Shown one piece after another: positions 17,280 through 24,393 of a stretch of DNA of 34,283 bases. The number at the start of each line of letters is the position of its first letter. Position 1 is the stretch's first letter. A model generated the notes under the pieces. The model was not told the origin of the DNA and searched no databases. It worked only from the letters and a program-made list of their open reading frames with translations. The translations under genes were made by a program, and so were the position numbers. The DNA is from Aquitalea pelogenes (GTDB taxonomy: Bacteria > Pseudomonadota > Gammaproteobacteria > Burkholderiales > Chromobacteriaceae). Location: contig NZ_LNQV01000045.1 of assembly GCF_001515305.1 (NCBI RefSeq), positions 1-34,283 of the forward strand, in the 5' to 3' direction.

Positions 17280-18123
17280 GGCGCAGGCGTGCCATATTGC
17301 TCAGGCGCTCGAACAAGGACAGGTCCTGCTCGTTCTTCAACAGGGCACCTGCCAATGGTGGCAGGCTGGCCGACTGGTGCTGGGCGGCCAGTTGTGCGCT
17401 GTCTATGCCTTCACTGCCCAGCAGCTTCAGCCAGTCCAGCAGTTCGGAAGTGGTGGGCTTTTTCTTCAGGCCGGGCATTTCACGGATGGCAAAAAAGACT
17501 TCCAGTGCCTGGCTGACCAGCTGCTGTTGCAGGCCGGGGTAGTGCACGTCCACGATGGTCTGCATGGTGGCCGGATCGGGAAAACGGATGTAATGGAAGA
17601 AGCAGCGGCGCAGGAAAGCGTCTGGCAGTTCCTTCTCGTTATTGGAAGTAATGATGATGATGGGCCGCTGCCGGGCACGAACAAATTGCTGCGTCTCGTG
17701 CACAAAAAACTCCATCTGGTCCAGTTCGCGCAGCAAGTCGTTGGGGAATTCGATGTCCGCCTTGTCAATTTCATCAATCAGCAACACCGGTGCCGTATCC
17801 GCCTCGAAGGCCTGCCATAGCTGCCCCTTGATGATGTAATTACTGATGTCATGAACCTTGGCATCGCCCAGCTGGGAGTCACGCAGGCGGGATACCGCAT
17901 CGTATTCGTACAGCCCGTGCTGGGCTTTGGTACTGGATTTGATCGGCCAGACAATCAGCTGCCGGCCCAGGCTGGCGGCAATTTCTTCGGCCAGCATGGT
18001 CTTGCCGGTACCCGGCTCGCCTTTAACCAGCAAAGGGCGCTGCAGTGTGATGGCAGCATTGACTGCCATCATCAGGTCGTCGGTGGCAACGTATTGATCG
18101 CTGCCGGTAAAGCGGGTTTGCAT
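17272..18123 (-). CDS. MoxR-type AAA+ ATPase
   Basis: A 283-residue AAA+ ATPase. Walker A is GEPGTGKT (Lys41), Walker B LLIDEID (about 114-120), sensor 1 IIITSNN (about 156-162) and an arginine pair in FLRRCF. The sequence LYEYDAVSRLRDSQLG is characteristic of this MoxR subgroup. MoxR proteins act as chaperone-like remodelers, generally paired with a von Willebrand A (CoxE-like) protein. No such partner is in the window. AAGGTG lies 9 bases before the ATG at 18123, and longer in-frame starts would run through the hairpin region upstream. It overlaps xerC by 8 bases. Target is unknown. Confidence 0.88.
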   Translation of the reverse strand: MQTRFTGSDQYVATDDLMMAVNAAITLQRPLLVKGEPGTGKTMLAEEIAASLGRQLIVWPIKSSTKAQHGLYEYDAVSRLRDSQLGDAKVHDISNYIIKGQLWQAFEADTAPVLLIDEIDKADIEFPNDLLRELDQMEFFVHETQQFVRARQRPIIIITSNNEKELPDAFLRRCFFHYIRFPDPATMQTIVDVHYPGLQQQLVSQALEVFFAIREMPGLKKKPTTSELLDWLKLLGSEGIDSAQLAAQHQSASLPPLAGALLKNEQDLSLFERLSNMARLRRG

Positions 18124-18154
18124 ATGGGTTAGCACCTTGTTGTTATCAATGACA

Positions 18155-18181
18155 AAGCCGCCAGGACGGGCCGGGCGGCTT
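18155..18181 (-). terminator. Hairpin between the TerB-like and MoxR genes
   Basis: AAGCCGCC / GGCGGCTT pair over an 11-base loop; on the minus strand the stem is followed by TGTC, a short and weak U tract. It may be a partial terminator or a processing site within the operon. Confidence 0.45.
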
Positions 18182-18235
18182 GCGCAATGCTTTAGCACGG
18201 ATGCCGGGCCTCGTACCCGGTTGCCGCCACAGGGT

Positions 18236-18649
18236 TCAGCGCACGAATTGGCGTTCCAGGTCGTCCAGGCTGATGTTCCATTCTTTCATCATGTGGCGCA
18301 GCAAGACAATTTCCGGGTCGCTGATGGTGCCGTCCGATTTGCTGATATCCATGGCTAGCACACAGGTCAGGATGCGTTTGACCGGATTGGTTACCTCGGC
18401 CAGCATGGTTTCGATCCGGTCGGTATCCAGCAGGTGAATGGTGCCGTCCTGCTCCGCTTCGTCGGAAATGTCGTCACAGTAGTCTGTCAGAACCTGGGCA
18501 AATTGCTTGCGCGACAGGCCGATCAGATCGTAGACGTTGACTTTTTCCAGCAGGTCCAGCTCGCGCGGGTCCATGTTGCCATCGGAAATCATGAACATGG
18601 CCAGCAAACGGGCAATGGCCTCGGGGCTGTTAATCGGGTATGGACGCAT
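18236..18649 (-). CDS. TerB-like domain protein
   Basis: A 137-residue acidic helical protein. DGNMDPRELDLLEKV (about 23-37) and SDGTISDPEIVLL (about 107-119) are two Asp-Gly-x-Ile/Met-x-x-x-Glu signatures, typical of the tellurite-resistance TerB fold, which binds metal through such acidic turns. Most TerB-like proteins have no proven function; tellurite resistance should not be assumed because no other ter genes are here. AAGGA lies 8 bases before ATG 18649 and 5 before GTG 18652; I prefer the ATG. It begins 17 bases after the thioesterase stop and so belongs to the same transcript. Confidence 0.72.
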   Translation of the reverse strand: MRPYPINSPEAIARLLAMFMISDGNMDPRELDLLEKVNVYDLIGLSRKQFAQVLTDYCDDISDEAEQDGTIHLLDTDRIETMLAEVTNPVKRILTCVLAMDISKSDGTISDPEIVLLRHMMKEWNISLDDLERQFVR

Positions 18650-18666
18650 CACGAGATTCCTTGTTG

Positions 18667-19092
18667 TTATTGATGAAGCCTTGCCGCAAAGGCTGCGGGC
18701 ATGGCTGCGACCTGACGAGTCTGGTAATCGAAGAATACGATGCCTGTCTTCAATCTTGCCACTTCTTTGCCATTGTTGCCATCTGTCGCCTGATAGACGA
18801 TGTCCAGCCCGTACTTGTTGAGATCGGCAGTGCCGAGATTGAACACCAGTTGGTCGCCGTGAAATGCTTCGGCACGGTACATGACGGCTGCATCGGCCAT
18901 GATGATGCCAACGCCCTCGACATCCAGCTCGCTGTAGCCCATGCTTTTCAACCAGCGCAGGCGCACCTCGTGCGCCAGACGCAAAATGGCATCATTGGCC
19001 ATGTGGCCGCCGTAGTTGATGTCGCCAATGCGCACGTCCATGCTGGTCTGGAAGATGAACTGCTCGGGAAGCGCAATCTTGATGCGTGCCAT
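18667..19092 (-). CDS. Acyl-CoA thioesterase, hotdog fold (4HBT type)
   Basis: A 141-residue single-hotdog protein. The segment MDVRIGDINYGGHMANDAIL contains the 4HBT-type Asp and GGHMxN active-site pattern, followed by ARLKTGIVFFDYQTRQVAAMP in the last strands. These enzymes cleave thioester bonds of acyl-CoA or related substrates; specificity cannot be inferred. AGGTGA lies 5 bases before the ATG at 19092, and starting there avoids an 8-residue extension (MSFYSGEI) that is not family-like. It is the first gene of the thioesterase-TerB-MoxR-xerC group and is divergent from the Usp gene, with a plausible promoter in the shared inverted repeat. Confidence 0.87.
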   Translation of the reverse strand: MARIKIALPEQFIFQTSMDVRIGDINYGGHMANDAILRLAHEVRLRWLKSMGYSELDVEGVGIIMADAAVMYRAEAFHGDQLVFNLGTADLNKYGLDIVYQATDGNNGKEVARLKTGIVFFDYQTRQVAAMPAAFAARLHQ

Positions 19093-19113
19093 GATTTCAC
19101 CTGAATAAAATGA

Positions 19114-19180
19114 CATTCAGTCTAATCGACTGTCTTAATCTGTATCAACAGCAAGCCGGGGTGGTTTGCTAGACTGAATG
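19114..19180. promoter_or_regulatory. Divergent promoter region with an 11-base inverted repeat
   Basis: CATTCAGTCTA (19114-19124) and TAGACTGAATG (19170-19180) are exact reverse complements 45 bases apart. On the minus strand the first arm supplies TAGACT as a -10, with TTGATA (19148-19143) 18 bases upstream as a -35, a good promoter for the thioesterase. The second arm supplies the same TAGACT towards the Usp gene on the plus strand, although its -35 is unclear. The symmetry may reflect matched -10 elements or a shared regulator site. Confidence 0.5.
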
Positions 19181-19211
19181 CATGGCTGCCAACACACACA
19201 AGGAGAGGCTT

Positions 19212-19661
19212 ATGTACCAACGCATTTTCGTGCCGGTGGATGATAGTGATACGTCCAACCTGGCATTGGCTGAAGCATGCCGACTTGCCAAGACCATGGG
19301 TAGCACCCTTCGTCTGGTGCATGTGGTTGATCTGGCGCAGTTTGGCTGGGGCGGTACTGAGTTCCTGGATGCTGCCGAGCTGCAAAAGTCCATCAAGCAG
19401 GCCGGTGAGCAAGTGCTGGGACAGGCACAGGCACAGGCAGTGGCTGCCGGGCTGACCCCTGAAGTCAAGATCCTGGAGAGCTGGGGTGACAAGATTGCAT
19501 CAGTGCTGATTGATGATGCCAATACCTGGGGTGCTGATCTGGTGGTGATGGGTACCCATGGCTGGAGCGGCTTGATGCATATCCTGATGGGTAGTGTTGC
19601 CGAAGGCTTGCTCAAGCAGGCAGATGTGCCGGTCCTGCTGGTACGCAATGCTGGTGAGTAA
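19212..19661 (+). CDS. Universal stress protein (UspA family)
   Basis: A 149-residue Usp-fold protein beginning MYQRIFVPVDDSDTSNLAL, the standard first strand and Asp-rich loop. GTHGWSGLMHILMGSVAEGL matches the G-2x-G-9x-G(S/T) ATP-binding signature, so this is the nucleotide-binding subclass, and it ends in DVPVLLVRN. Such proteins accumulate in growth arrest and stress; the exact job is unknown. AGGAGA (19201-19206) is an excellent ribosome site for the ATG at 19212. The gene is single and is followed by a strong terminator. Confidence 0.93.
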   Translation: MYQRIFVPVDDSDTSNLALAEACRLAKTMGSTLRLVHVVDLAQFGWGGTEFLDAAELQKSIKQAGEQVLGQAQAQAVAAGLTPEVKILESWGDKIASVLIDDANTWGADLVVMGTHGWSGLMHILMGSVAEGLLKQADVPVLLVRNAGE

Positions 19662-19709
19662 GCAGGTTTTCCAGACCGCTATGTACTACTACATTGCGGT
19701 TTGCTCATG

Positions 19710-19753
19710 AAAAAAGCAGCCGTTGAACCAGAAGGTTTGGCGGCTGCTTTTTT
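19710..19753. terminator. Bidirectional intrinsic terminator
   Basis: AAAAAAGCAGCCG / CGGCTGCTTTTTT forms a 13-base stem; an inner AACC / GGTT pair closes an AGAA loop. It serves the converging Usp and XRE genes. Confidence 0.88.
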
Positions 19754-19768
19754 TGGGTGGCGGGAATA

Positions 19769-20092
19769 TCAGCCAGCGGTTGCTTCGCTGCTGCCTTCCT
19801 GCGCTTCCATCTTGGCACGTACGGCCTTGCGCAGGCTCTTGTACAGGTCAGGATGGGTTTCTTTCAGGTACTCGACAATTTCGAAGTCTTCGCGACGTAC
19901 CTTGGACAGTTCGATCTGCTCGACATGAACCAGACGCAGCAGTTCGCGAACCGGTTTAGGCATGTTGCGGCCGCTTTCGTAGCGGGAGCCGCCGGACTGG
20001 GTTACGCCGATGCGGCTCCAGAACTCTTGCTGATTCAGGCCCAGCTTGCGGCGGATTTCACGCGGATTGGTGATTTTTTCAAAGAGTTTCAT
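19769..20092 (-). CDS. XRE-family helix-turn-helix regulator
   Basis: A 107-residue protein with an N-terminal HTH_XRE domain (about residues 8-62): NPREIRRKLGLNQQEFWSRIGVTQSGGSRYESG, with Q/S-rich recognition helix, followed by a helical tail (EIVEYLKETHPDLYKSLRKAV) that may dimerise. The compact size and RNMPKPVRELLRLVH segment are of a type I recall as conserved in Neisseriales, without known function. AGAGGAA lies ahead of the ATG. A perfect palindrome 53-76 bases upstream is a candidate operator, which would imply autoregulation. The gene stands alone between a terminator and ffs. Confidence 0.85.
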   Translation of the reverse strand: MKLFEKITNPREIRRKLGLNQQEFWSRIGVTQSGGSRYESGRNMPKPVRELLRLVHVEQIELSKVRREDFEIVEYLKETHPDLYKSLRKAVRAKMEAQEGSSEATAG

Positions 20093-20144
20093 GGGTTGTT
20101 CCTCTTAAAAGGCTAACAGTATTGTATTGAATTATTGTTTTGGC

Positions 20145-20168
20145 TTAGGACACTGCCCTATGTCCTAA
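20145..20168. promoter_or_regulatory. Candidate operator upstream of the XRE regulator
   Basis: TTAGGACA (20145-20152) and TGTCCTAA (20161-20168) are exact inverted 8-base arms with an 8-base spacer, so their centres are 16 bases apart. A weak -10 (TACAAT, minus strand, near 20127-20122) places the palindrome over the -35 region of the regulator's promoter, the usual place for repression by a dimeric XRE protein. Confidence 0.5.
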
Positions 20169-20316
20169 AAATAGCAAAGAAAATCCATAAGGAATAATGT
20201 GATTTGAAAAAAATCATAAAGTTCCGTCATGGATTACATGCGCATGAATGATATGTTAGCGTATTCTTATCTAGAAATACAACGGAATGTCATCCACCTG
20301 GCACGAAAATGGTAGT

Positions 20317-20335
20317 TACATGTCGTAAACATGTA
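20317..20335. repeat. Inverted repeat beside the ffs 3' end
   Basis: TACATGT and ACATGTA are perfect 7-base arms with spacer CGTAA. It lies in the AT-rich, gene-free 20093-20362 stretch. It could be a protein site; no gene start is close. Confidence 0.35.
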
Positions 20336-20362
20336 TATAGATGATGGTAGAACCAAAGAGGG

Positions 20363-20464
20363 GAGGGTGGCGAGCCTGACCCTCGGCACTTGCACTAAGT
20401 AACTATGGCTGCTTCCTTCCGGACCTGACCAGGTTTGCTACCGTACAATGCGAGGAGACCCGCC
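20363..20464 (-). ncRNA. ffs: 4.5S signal recognition particle RNA (small bacterial type)
   Basis: On the minus strand the apical SRP domain is plain: CAGGTCAGGTCCGGAAGGAA followed by GCAGCC, the universally conserved tetraloop (GGAA) and asymmetric-loop core that binds Ffh. The flanks pair as expected for a roughly 100-base hairpin RNA: 5' GGCGGGTCTCCTCG with 3' CGAGGGTCAGGCTCGCC. Ends are estimated from this pairing, to within a few bases. The 3' side runs into CCCTCCCCTCTTT, a likely trailer or terminator. With Ffh it targets membrane and secreted proteins co-translationally. Confidence 0.95.
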
Positions 20465-20478
20465 GCAGAAGAGTGCGA

Positions 20479-20507
20479 ATAATAGCGGGTTTCGGCATGC
20501 TTGCCAA
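20479..20507 (-). promoter_or_regulatory. sigma-70 promoter of ffs
   Basis: Read on the minus strand, TTGGCA (20507-20502) and TATTAT (20484-20479) are separated by exactly 17 bases, near consensus. The start would fall near 20472, just ahead of the mature 5' end, leaving a short precursor for RNase P. Confidence 0.75.
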
Positions 20508-20518
20508 GAGTGCTGTAG

Positions 20519-20555
20519 AAAAAGGCTATCCGGCTGGGGGGCAGGCAGCCTTTTT
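20519..20555. terminator. Orphan terminator-like hairpin between ffs and argE
   Basis: AAAAAGGCT / AGCCTTTTT pair over a 19-base G-rich loop, with T tracts on both strands. No gene ends here in either direction: ffs and argE are transcribed away from it. It may insulate the two promoters or be a leftover. Confidence 0.6.
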
Positions 20556-20632
20556 ATTGGCAGGCATATTGCCTGAGTAGCAGCTCTGGGGGCAGACTCC
20601 GCCTATGTTTTGCCTTGTTACAGGACTGCCTC

Positions 20633-21814
20633 ATGTCTTCCTCCTATCTTTCCCTGCTGCAAACACTGGTGGGCTTTGACACCACCAGCCGTCATTCCAA
20701 TCTCGCACTGATCAGTTGGGTGGAGCAGTATCTGCAGGCTTACGGCCTGAGCAGCCAGCTGACCTTGAATGATGATGGCAGCAAGGCCAACCTGTTTGCC
20801 CGGATAGGTGCGGCAGACTTGCCGGTTCTGTTGCTGTCCGGTCACACCGATGTGGTGCCGGTGGACGGGCAGGCGTGGACTTCACCGCCGTTTACCCTGA
20901 CCGACAAGGGAGACGGTCGTTGGTATGGCCGCGGTGCATGCGATATGAAGGGTTTCATTGCCTGCGTACTGGCGCATGTGCCGGAGTGGGTGAGGCTTGC
21001 AGCAGAGGGAAGCCTGCAGCAGGGCATCGGTATTGCCTTGTCTTATGACGAGGAAGTGGGCTGCTTGGGCGTGCCACGCCTGATTGATGCCTTGTTACAG
21101 GAGCAGGTGCCGCTGGCCGGTTGCATCATTGGCGAGCCGACTTCAATGCGTCCGGTGGTGGCACACAAGGGCATTGCCCATTACCACTGCCATGTACAGG
21201 GGCGGGCTGCGCATTCCTCGCTCACACCGCAAGGGGTGAATGCCATTGAATATGCCGCCAGGCTGATTACCCACGTTCGCCGCCTGGCAGACACTGAGGC
21301 ATCGTTCGGTCATCACCAGCCATTGTATGATGTGCCGTTTACCACCTTGCAAACCGGCACCATTTCCGGCGGTACGGCCAACAACATCGTGCCCAAGGAT
21401 TGCGAATTCACCTTCGAGTGCCGCTGGCTGCCAGGGGATGATCCGCAGCGCTTTGTCGATTCGGTGCGTGACTATGCTGACAATCTGTTGCTCGAAATGC
21501 GCCAGGTGGCCCCGGAAGCGGAAATCTCAATTGAGCCGCGCGTATATTGCCCGGCATTCGAGGCTACACCGCAAAGTGAAGTGCTGCACTATGTGGAAAA
21601 GCTGTGCGCTTGTCAGGGTGGTGACGGTGTGGCGTATACCACGGAAGCTGGTGTTTTCCATGCGGCCGGCATCCCTTGTGTTGTGCTGGGACCAGGTTCG
21701 ATCGAGCAGGCACATCGCCCGGATGAATTTATTGAGGAGAGTCAACTGGCTGCCTGTTTTGATTGGCTGGCACGGCTCACTGCCGAGTTGTGTCGCGTGC
21801 AGGGTGGTGACTGA
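20633..21814 (+). CDS. argE: Acetylornithine deacetylase
   Basis: A 393-residue M20 metallopeptidase-family enzyme that removes acetate from N2-acetylornithine in arginine synthesis. Metal and catalytic motifs follow the ArgE order: LSGHTDVVPVDG, GRGACDMKGFIA (bridging Asp), SYDEEVGCLG (Glu-Glu), IIGEPTSMRPV, GRAAHSSLTPQGVNAIE and the terminal GPGSIEQAHRPDEFI (zinc His). TEAGVFHAAGIP is also typical. AGGA (20622-20625) sits 7 bases before the ATG at 20633; the in-frame TTG earlier is ignored. Its presence suggests the linear rather than only the cyclic (ArgJ) arginine route, but M20 enzymes can be mis-assigned. Confidence 0.92.
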   Translation: MSSSYLSLLQTLVGFDTTSRHSNLALISWVEQYLQAYGLSSQLTLNDDGSKANLFARIGAADLPVLLLSGHTDVVPVDGQAWTSPPFTLTDKGDGRWYGRGACDMKGFIACVLAHVPEWVRLAAEGSLQQGIGIALSYDEEVGCLGVPRLIDALLQEQVPLAGCIIGEPTSMRPVVAHKGIAHYHCHVQGRAAHSSLTPQGVNAIEYAARLITHVRRLADTEASFGHHQPLYDVPFTTLQTGTISGGTANNIVPKDCEFTFECRWLPGDDPQRFVDSVRDYADNLLLEMRQVAPEAEISIEPRVYCPAFEATPQSEVLHYVEKLCACQGGDGVAYTTEAGVFHAAGIPCVVLGPGSIEQAHRPDEFIEESQLAACFDWLARLTAELCRVQGGD

Positions 21815-21884
21815 CAAATAATTTTGCATGGTCTGGAAAATCACTTCAGAATCGCCGCTCCGGTGACCCCGGAACCCGTGTAAT

Positions 21885-21908
21885 CCGTTCAGGTTATCGC
21901 TTGAACGG
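21885..21908 (+). promoter_or_regulatory. Stem-loop in the argE-symporter gap
   Basis: CCGTTCA / TGAACGG form a 7-base stem with a 10-base loop, followed by GTTTGAATTTTG. It could be a weak argE terminator or an operator or leader element for the symporter gene. CCGG-rich symmetry at 21858-21873 lies just upstream. Confidence 0.35.
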
Positions 21909-21937
21909 GTTTGAATTTTGTCGTGATGAGAGACCAA

Positions 21938-23326
21938 ATGAAACAGGACAGCAGATCCTCGGCGTCCGCAGGTGCCAGCAAGGCACGTGACGGATTTACC
22001 TCCAGTTTTGGCGTACTGGCCGCCACGCTCGGCTCGGCGGTCGGGCTGGGTAATATCTGGAAATTTCCCTATCTGACCGGGACCAATGGCGGTGCCGGTT
22101 TTCTGATCGTGTATGTCTGTGCCACCTTGCTGGTGGGTTTGCCGGTGATGATTTCGGAAATCATGCTGGGCCGCCGTGCCAAGTCCGATGCAGTCACCGC
22201 ATTGAAAAAGCTGGCACCTGCCGGCCAGCCATGGTGGTTGATCAGCGCTTTTGGCGTATTGTCGGCCTTCCTGATCATGGCGTTTTATTCCGAAGTGGCT
22301 GCCTGGGTGTTTGCCTATGTGTTCAAGGCGATTGGCGGTGGCATTCTGTCCAGCGATCCGAAAGTCACCTCGGCGGCTTTTGGCAGCCTGATTGCCGACC
22401 CGGTGCAGTCGCTGCTGTGGCAATGGCTGGTGCTGGCGCTGATTGGCGGTATCTTGCTGATGGGGGTGGCCAAGGGGATTGAGGCTGTCACCAAGAAGCT
22501 GATGCCCATCCTGTTCTTGCTGCTGCTGGTGATTGGCGTGCGCAGCCTGATGCTGCCTGGTGCCATGCAGGGCATCAGTTTCCTGTTTGCCCCGGATTTC
22601 TCCAAGATTACTGCCGCAGTGGTGTTGACTGCGGTTGGCCTGGCATTTTTCAAGTTGTCCATCGGCATGGGTACCATGATGACCTATGGCAGCTATTTCC
22701 GTGACGATCAGAACATTCCTGCCACCACCTTGCGCGTGATGTGTGCCGACCTGTTTGTGTCCATGCTGGCCGGTATTGCCATTTTCCCGGCAGTGTTTGC
22801 CTTTGGCTTCAAGCCGGAAGCCGGGCCGTCGCTGCTGTTCATCACCATTCCTGCCGTGTTTGCCAGCATGCCGATGGGCCAGCTGTTCATGGTGGCTTTC
22901 TTTATATTGGCTGCCATCGCCTCGACGGGTGCCATGTTGTCCATCCTGGAAGTGCCGGTATCGGTGTTGAGCGAGCGTTTTGGCATCAGCCGTCCCAAGG
23001 CAACGGTGCTGAACCTGCTGGTGCTGGCACTGTTTGGCGCAAGCTGTGCCTTGTCCAACAGCACCATGGCTGACTTCAAGCTGTTTGGCATGACCATGTT
23101 CGACCTGTTCGACTTTGTCACATCCAATATCCTGATGCCGCTGGGTGGTATCTTCCTTTGCCTGTTTGTCGGCTGGGTATGGGGTTTTGACCGTTTGAAG
23201 GCGGCCTTGTCCAATGAAGGCCAGTTGCACAACGAGGCGCTGGTGCGGGTACTGCTGGTGGTGGTGCGCTTTGTTTCGCCGCTGCTGATTCTGGTGGTGA
23301 TGCTCAAGGGGCTGAAGCTGTTCTGA
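21938..23326 (+). CDS. Sodium-dependent amino-acid transporter (NSS/SNF family)
   Basis: A 462-residue membrane protein with about 11-12 helices. The helix 1 motif LGSAVGLGNIWKFPYL, with the unwound GLGN sodium/substrate site, defines the neurotransmitter:sodium symporter family (LeuT, MhsT, TnaT). KLSIGMGTMMTYGSYF is the helix 6 region and AAIASTGAMLSILEVP the helix 8 sodium site. Bacterial members import hydrophobic or aromatic amino acids with Na+; which one is unknown. GAGAGA (21928-21933) favours the ATG at 21938 over the ATG at 21926 or the TTG at 21911. A strong terminator follows. It may be a separate unit from argE, given the 123-base gap. Confidence 0.92.
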   Translation: MKQDSRSSASAGASKARDGFTSSFGVLAATLGSAVGLGNIWKFPYLTGTNGGAGFLIVYVCATLLVGLPVMISEIMLGRRAKSDAVTALKKLAPAGQPWWLISAFGVLSAFLIMAFYSEVAAWVFAYVFKAIGGGILSSDPKVTSAAFGSLIADPVQSLLWQWLVLALIGGILLMGVAKGIEAVTKKLMPILFLLLLVIGVRSLMLPGAMQGISFLFAPDFSKITAAVVLTAVGLAFFKLSIGMGTMMTYGSYFRDDQNIPATTLRVMCADLFVSMLAGIAIFPAVFAFGFKPEAGPSLLFITIPAVFASMPMGQLFMVAFFILAAIASTGAMLSILEVPVSVLSERFGISRPKATVLNLLVLALFGASCALSNSTMADFKLFGMTMFDLFDFVTSNILMPLGGIFLCLFVGWVWGFDRLKAALSNEGQLHNEALVRVLLVVVRFVSPLLILVVMLKGLKLF

Positions 23327-23354
23327 GTTCCCGGTAGCGTGGTTGCTTGAACAG

Positions 23355-23384
23355 AAGGGTCATCCGGATTGGATGGCCCTTTTT
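23355..23384 (+). terminator. Intrinsic terminator of the symporter gene
   Basis: AAGGGTCATCC / GGATGGCCCTT with a GGATT loop and one G-U pair, followed by TTTTTG. Confidence 0.9.
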
Positions 23385-23518
23385 GTTTTCATGGAAACCT
23401 ATCAAATGGTTTTGCGCATTATTAAATCAAATTACGAATGGTGATTTAACTGGATTTTAATAATAAGACATGAAATGATGATGGCTTACTGCACACCCAC
23501 AGGGGTGAGAGGTGAAGT

Positions 23519-23776
23519 ATGAGTCATCAGCGGAAGTTGGTTTTTACGCTGCAGCAGCTTGAGGTTCCGGGCCGCCTGCGTGCGCTGTGTCAGGAGTTGT
23601 CGGCACTGGTGCCGGACCGTATGGAAGGGCCGTGGTCGGAAGAGGAAGTGCGTGAGCTGATTCACGGCTGGCGCATGATGGCATTTTGTCAGGAGGATGA
23701 GCCGGTGCAGGCTCACCCCTTTCATTCCACCGACGGCATGTTCCGCACCGTGGTGTTCAGCCCGGCTCAGGCCTGA
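23519..23776 (+). CDS. Small uncharacterised protein
   Basis: An 85-residue soluble protein that I do not recognise. It begins MSHQRKLVFTLQQLEVPGRL and contains an acidic centre (WSEEEVRELIHGWRMMAF) likely to be helical. GAGAGGTGA lies 5-6 bases ahead of the ATG, a good ribosome site, and codon use is like the neighbours, so I regard it as a real gene. It is preceded by an AT-rich stretch (about 23395-23470) that may hold its promoter. Its last 10 bases overlap the converging end of tag, an unusually tight arrangement with no room for a terminator. Confidence 0.65.
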   Translation: MSHQRKLVFTLQQLEVPGRLRALCQELSALVPDRMEGPWSEEEVRELIHGWRMMAFCQEDEPVQAHPFHSTDGMFRTVVFSPAQA

Positions 23777-24354
23777 GTCTTGCCATAGGCCGGGTGGCAG
23801 TGGCAAGCCAGCAAGTGGTCATTCACTACCCCGGTTGCCTGCAAGTAAGCATAAATCACGGTACTGCCGACAAAATTCATTCCGGCTTTTTTCAGTGACT
23901 TGCTGATCTGGTCGGATAATGCCGTGCTGGCCGGGCAATCTTGCAATGTCGGCCAGTGGTTGAGCACGCTCTGCCCCTGGGTGTGGCTCCACAGCCAGCG
24001 GTCGAAACTGCCGTGCTCTTGCTGCAATTGCAGGAACACCGCCGCATTGCGAATGGCACTGCGTATCTTCAGACGATTGCGGACAATCCCGCTGTCCTGC
24101 ATCAGCCTTTCGACATCCTCTTCGGTCATCTGCGCCACCCGCTGCGGGTCGAAACCATGGAAGGCCCGGCGATAGCCTTCGCGCTTGCGCAGGATGGTGA
24201 TCCAGGACAAGCCTGCCTGGGCACCTTCGAGAATCAGCATTTCAAACAGCCTGGTGTCGTCGTGTTGCGGACGGCCCCATTCCTCATCGTGATAGGCAAT
24301 ATATAAAGGATCATCCCCGCACCAGGGGCAGCGCGGTACTGAAGAGACAGTCAT
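23767..24354 (-). CDS. tag: DNA-3-methyladenine glycosylase I
   Basis: A 195-residue HhH-superfamily base-excision glycosylase that removes 3-methyladenine from alkylated DNA. Close to the E. coli Tag: RCPWCGDDPLYIAYHDEEWG, LFEMLILEGAQAGLSWITIL (catalytic Glu), AFHGFDPQRVAQM, DSGIVRNRLKI, KKAGMNFVGSTVIYAYLQATG and VNDHLLACHCHP. The zinc ligands are visible as the N-terminal Cys and His22 and the C-terminal His and Cys. It is probably co-transcribed with fliW, 39 bases upstream, though they share no known pathway. Confidence 0.96.
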   Translation of the reverse strand: MTVSSVPRCPWCGDDPLYIAYHDEEWGRPQHDDTRLFEMLILEGAQAGLSWITILRKREGYRRAFHGFDPQRVAQMTEEDVERLMQDSGIVRNRLKIRSAIRNAAVFLQLQQEHGSFDRWLWSHTQGQSVLNHWPTLQDCPASTALSDQISKSLKKAGMNFVGSTVIYAYLQATGVVNDHLLACHCHPAYGKTQA

Positions 24355-24393
24355 GAAAGGCTCCGGGGCAGCCCGGCTGGTGCCGGGCCGGGT

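Noticed and set aside
18236-18649. Tellurite resistance operon
   Set aside because: Only a TerB-like fold is present; no TerC, TerD or TerZ companions.
21527-23230. 567-codon minus-strand frame across argE and the symporter
   Set aside because: Shadow of two strongly supported plus-strand genes; its translation is His/Gln-rich low-complexity sequence with no fold.
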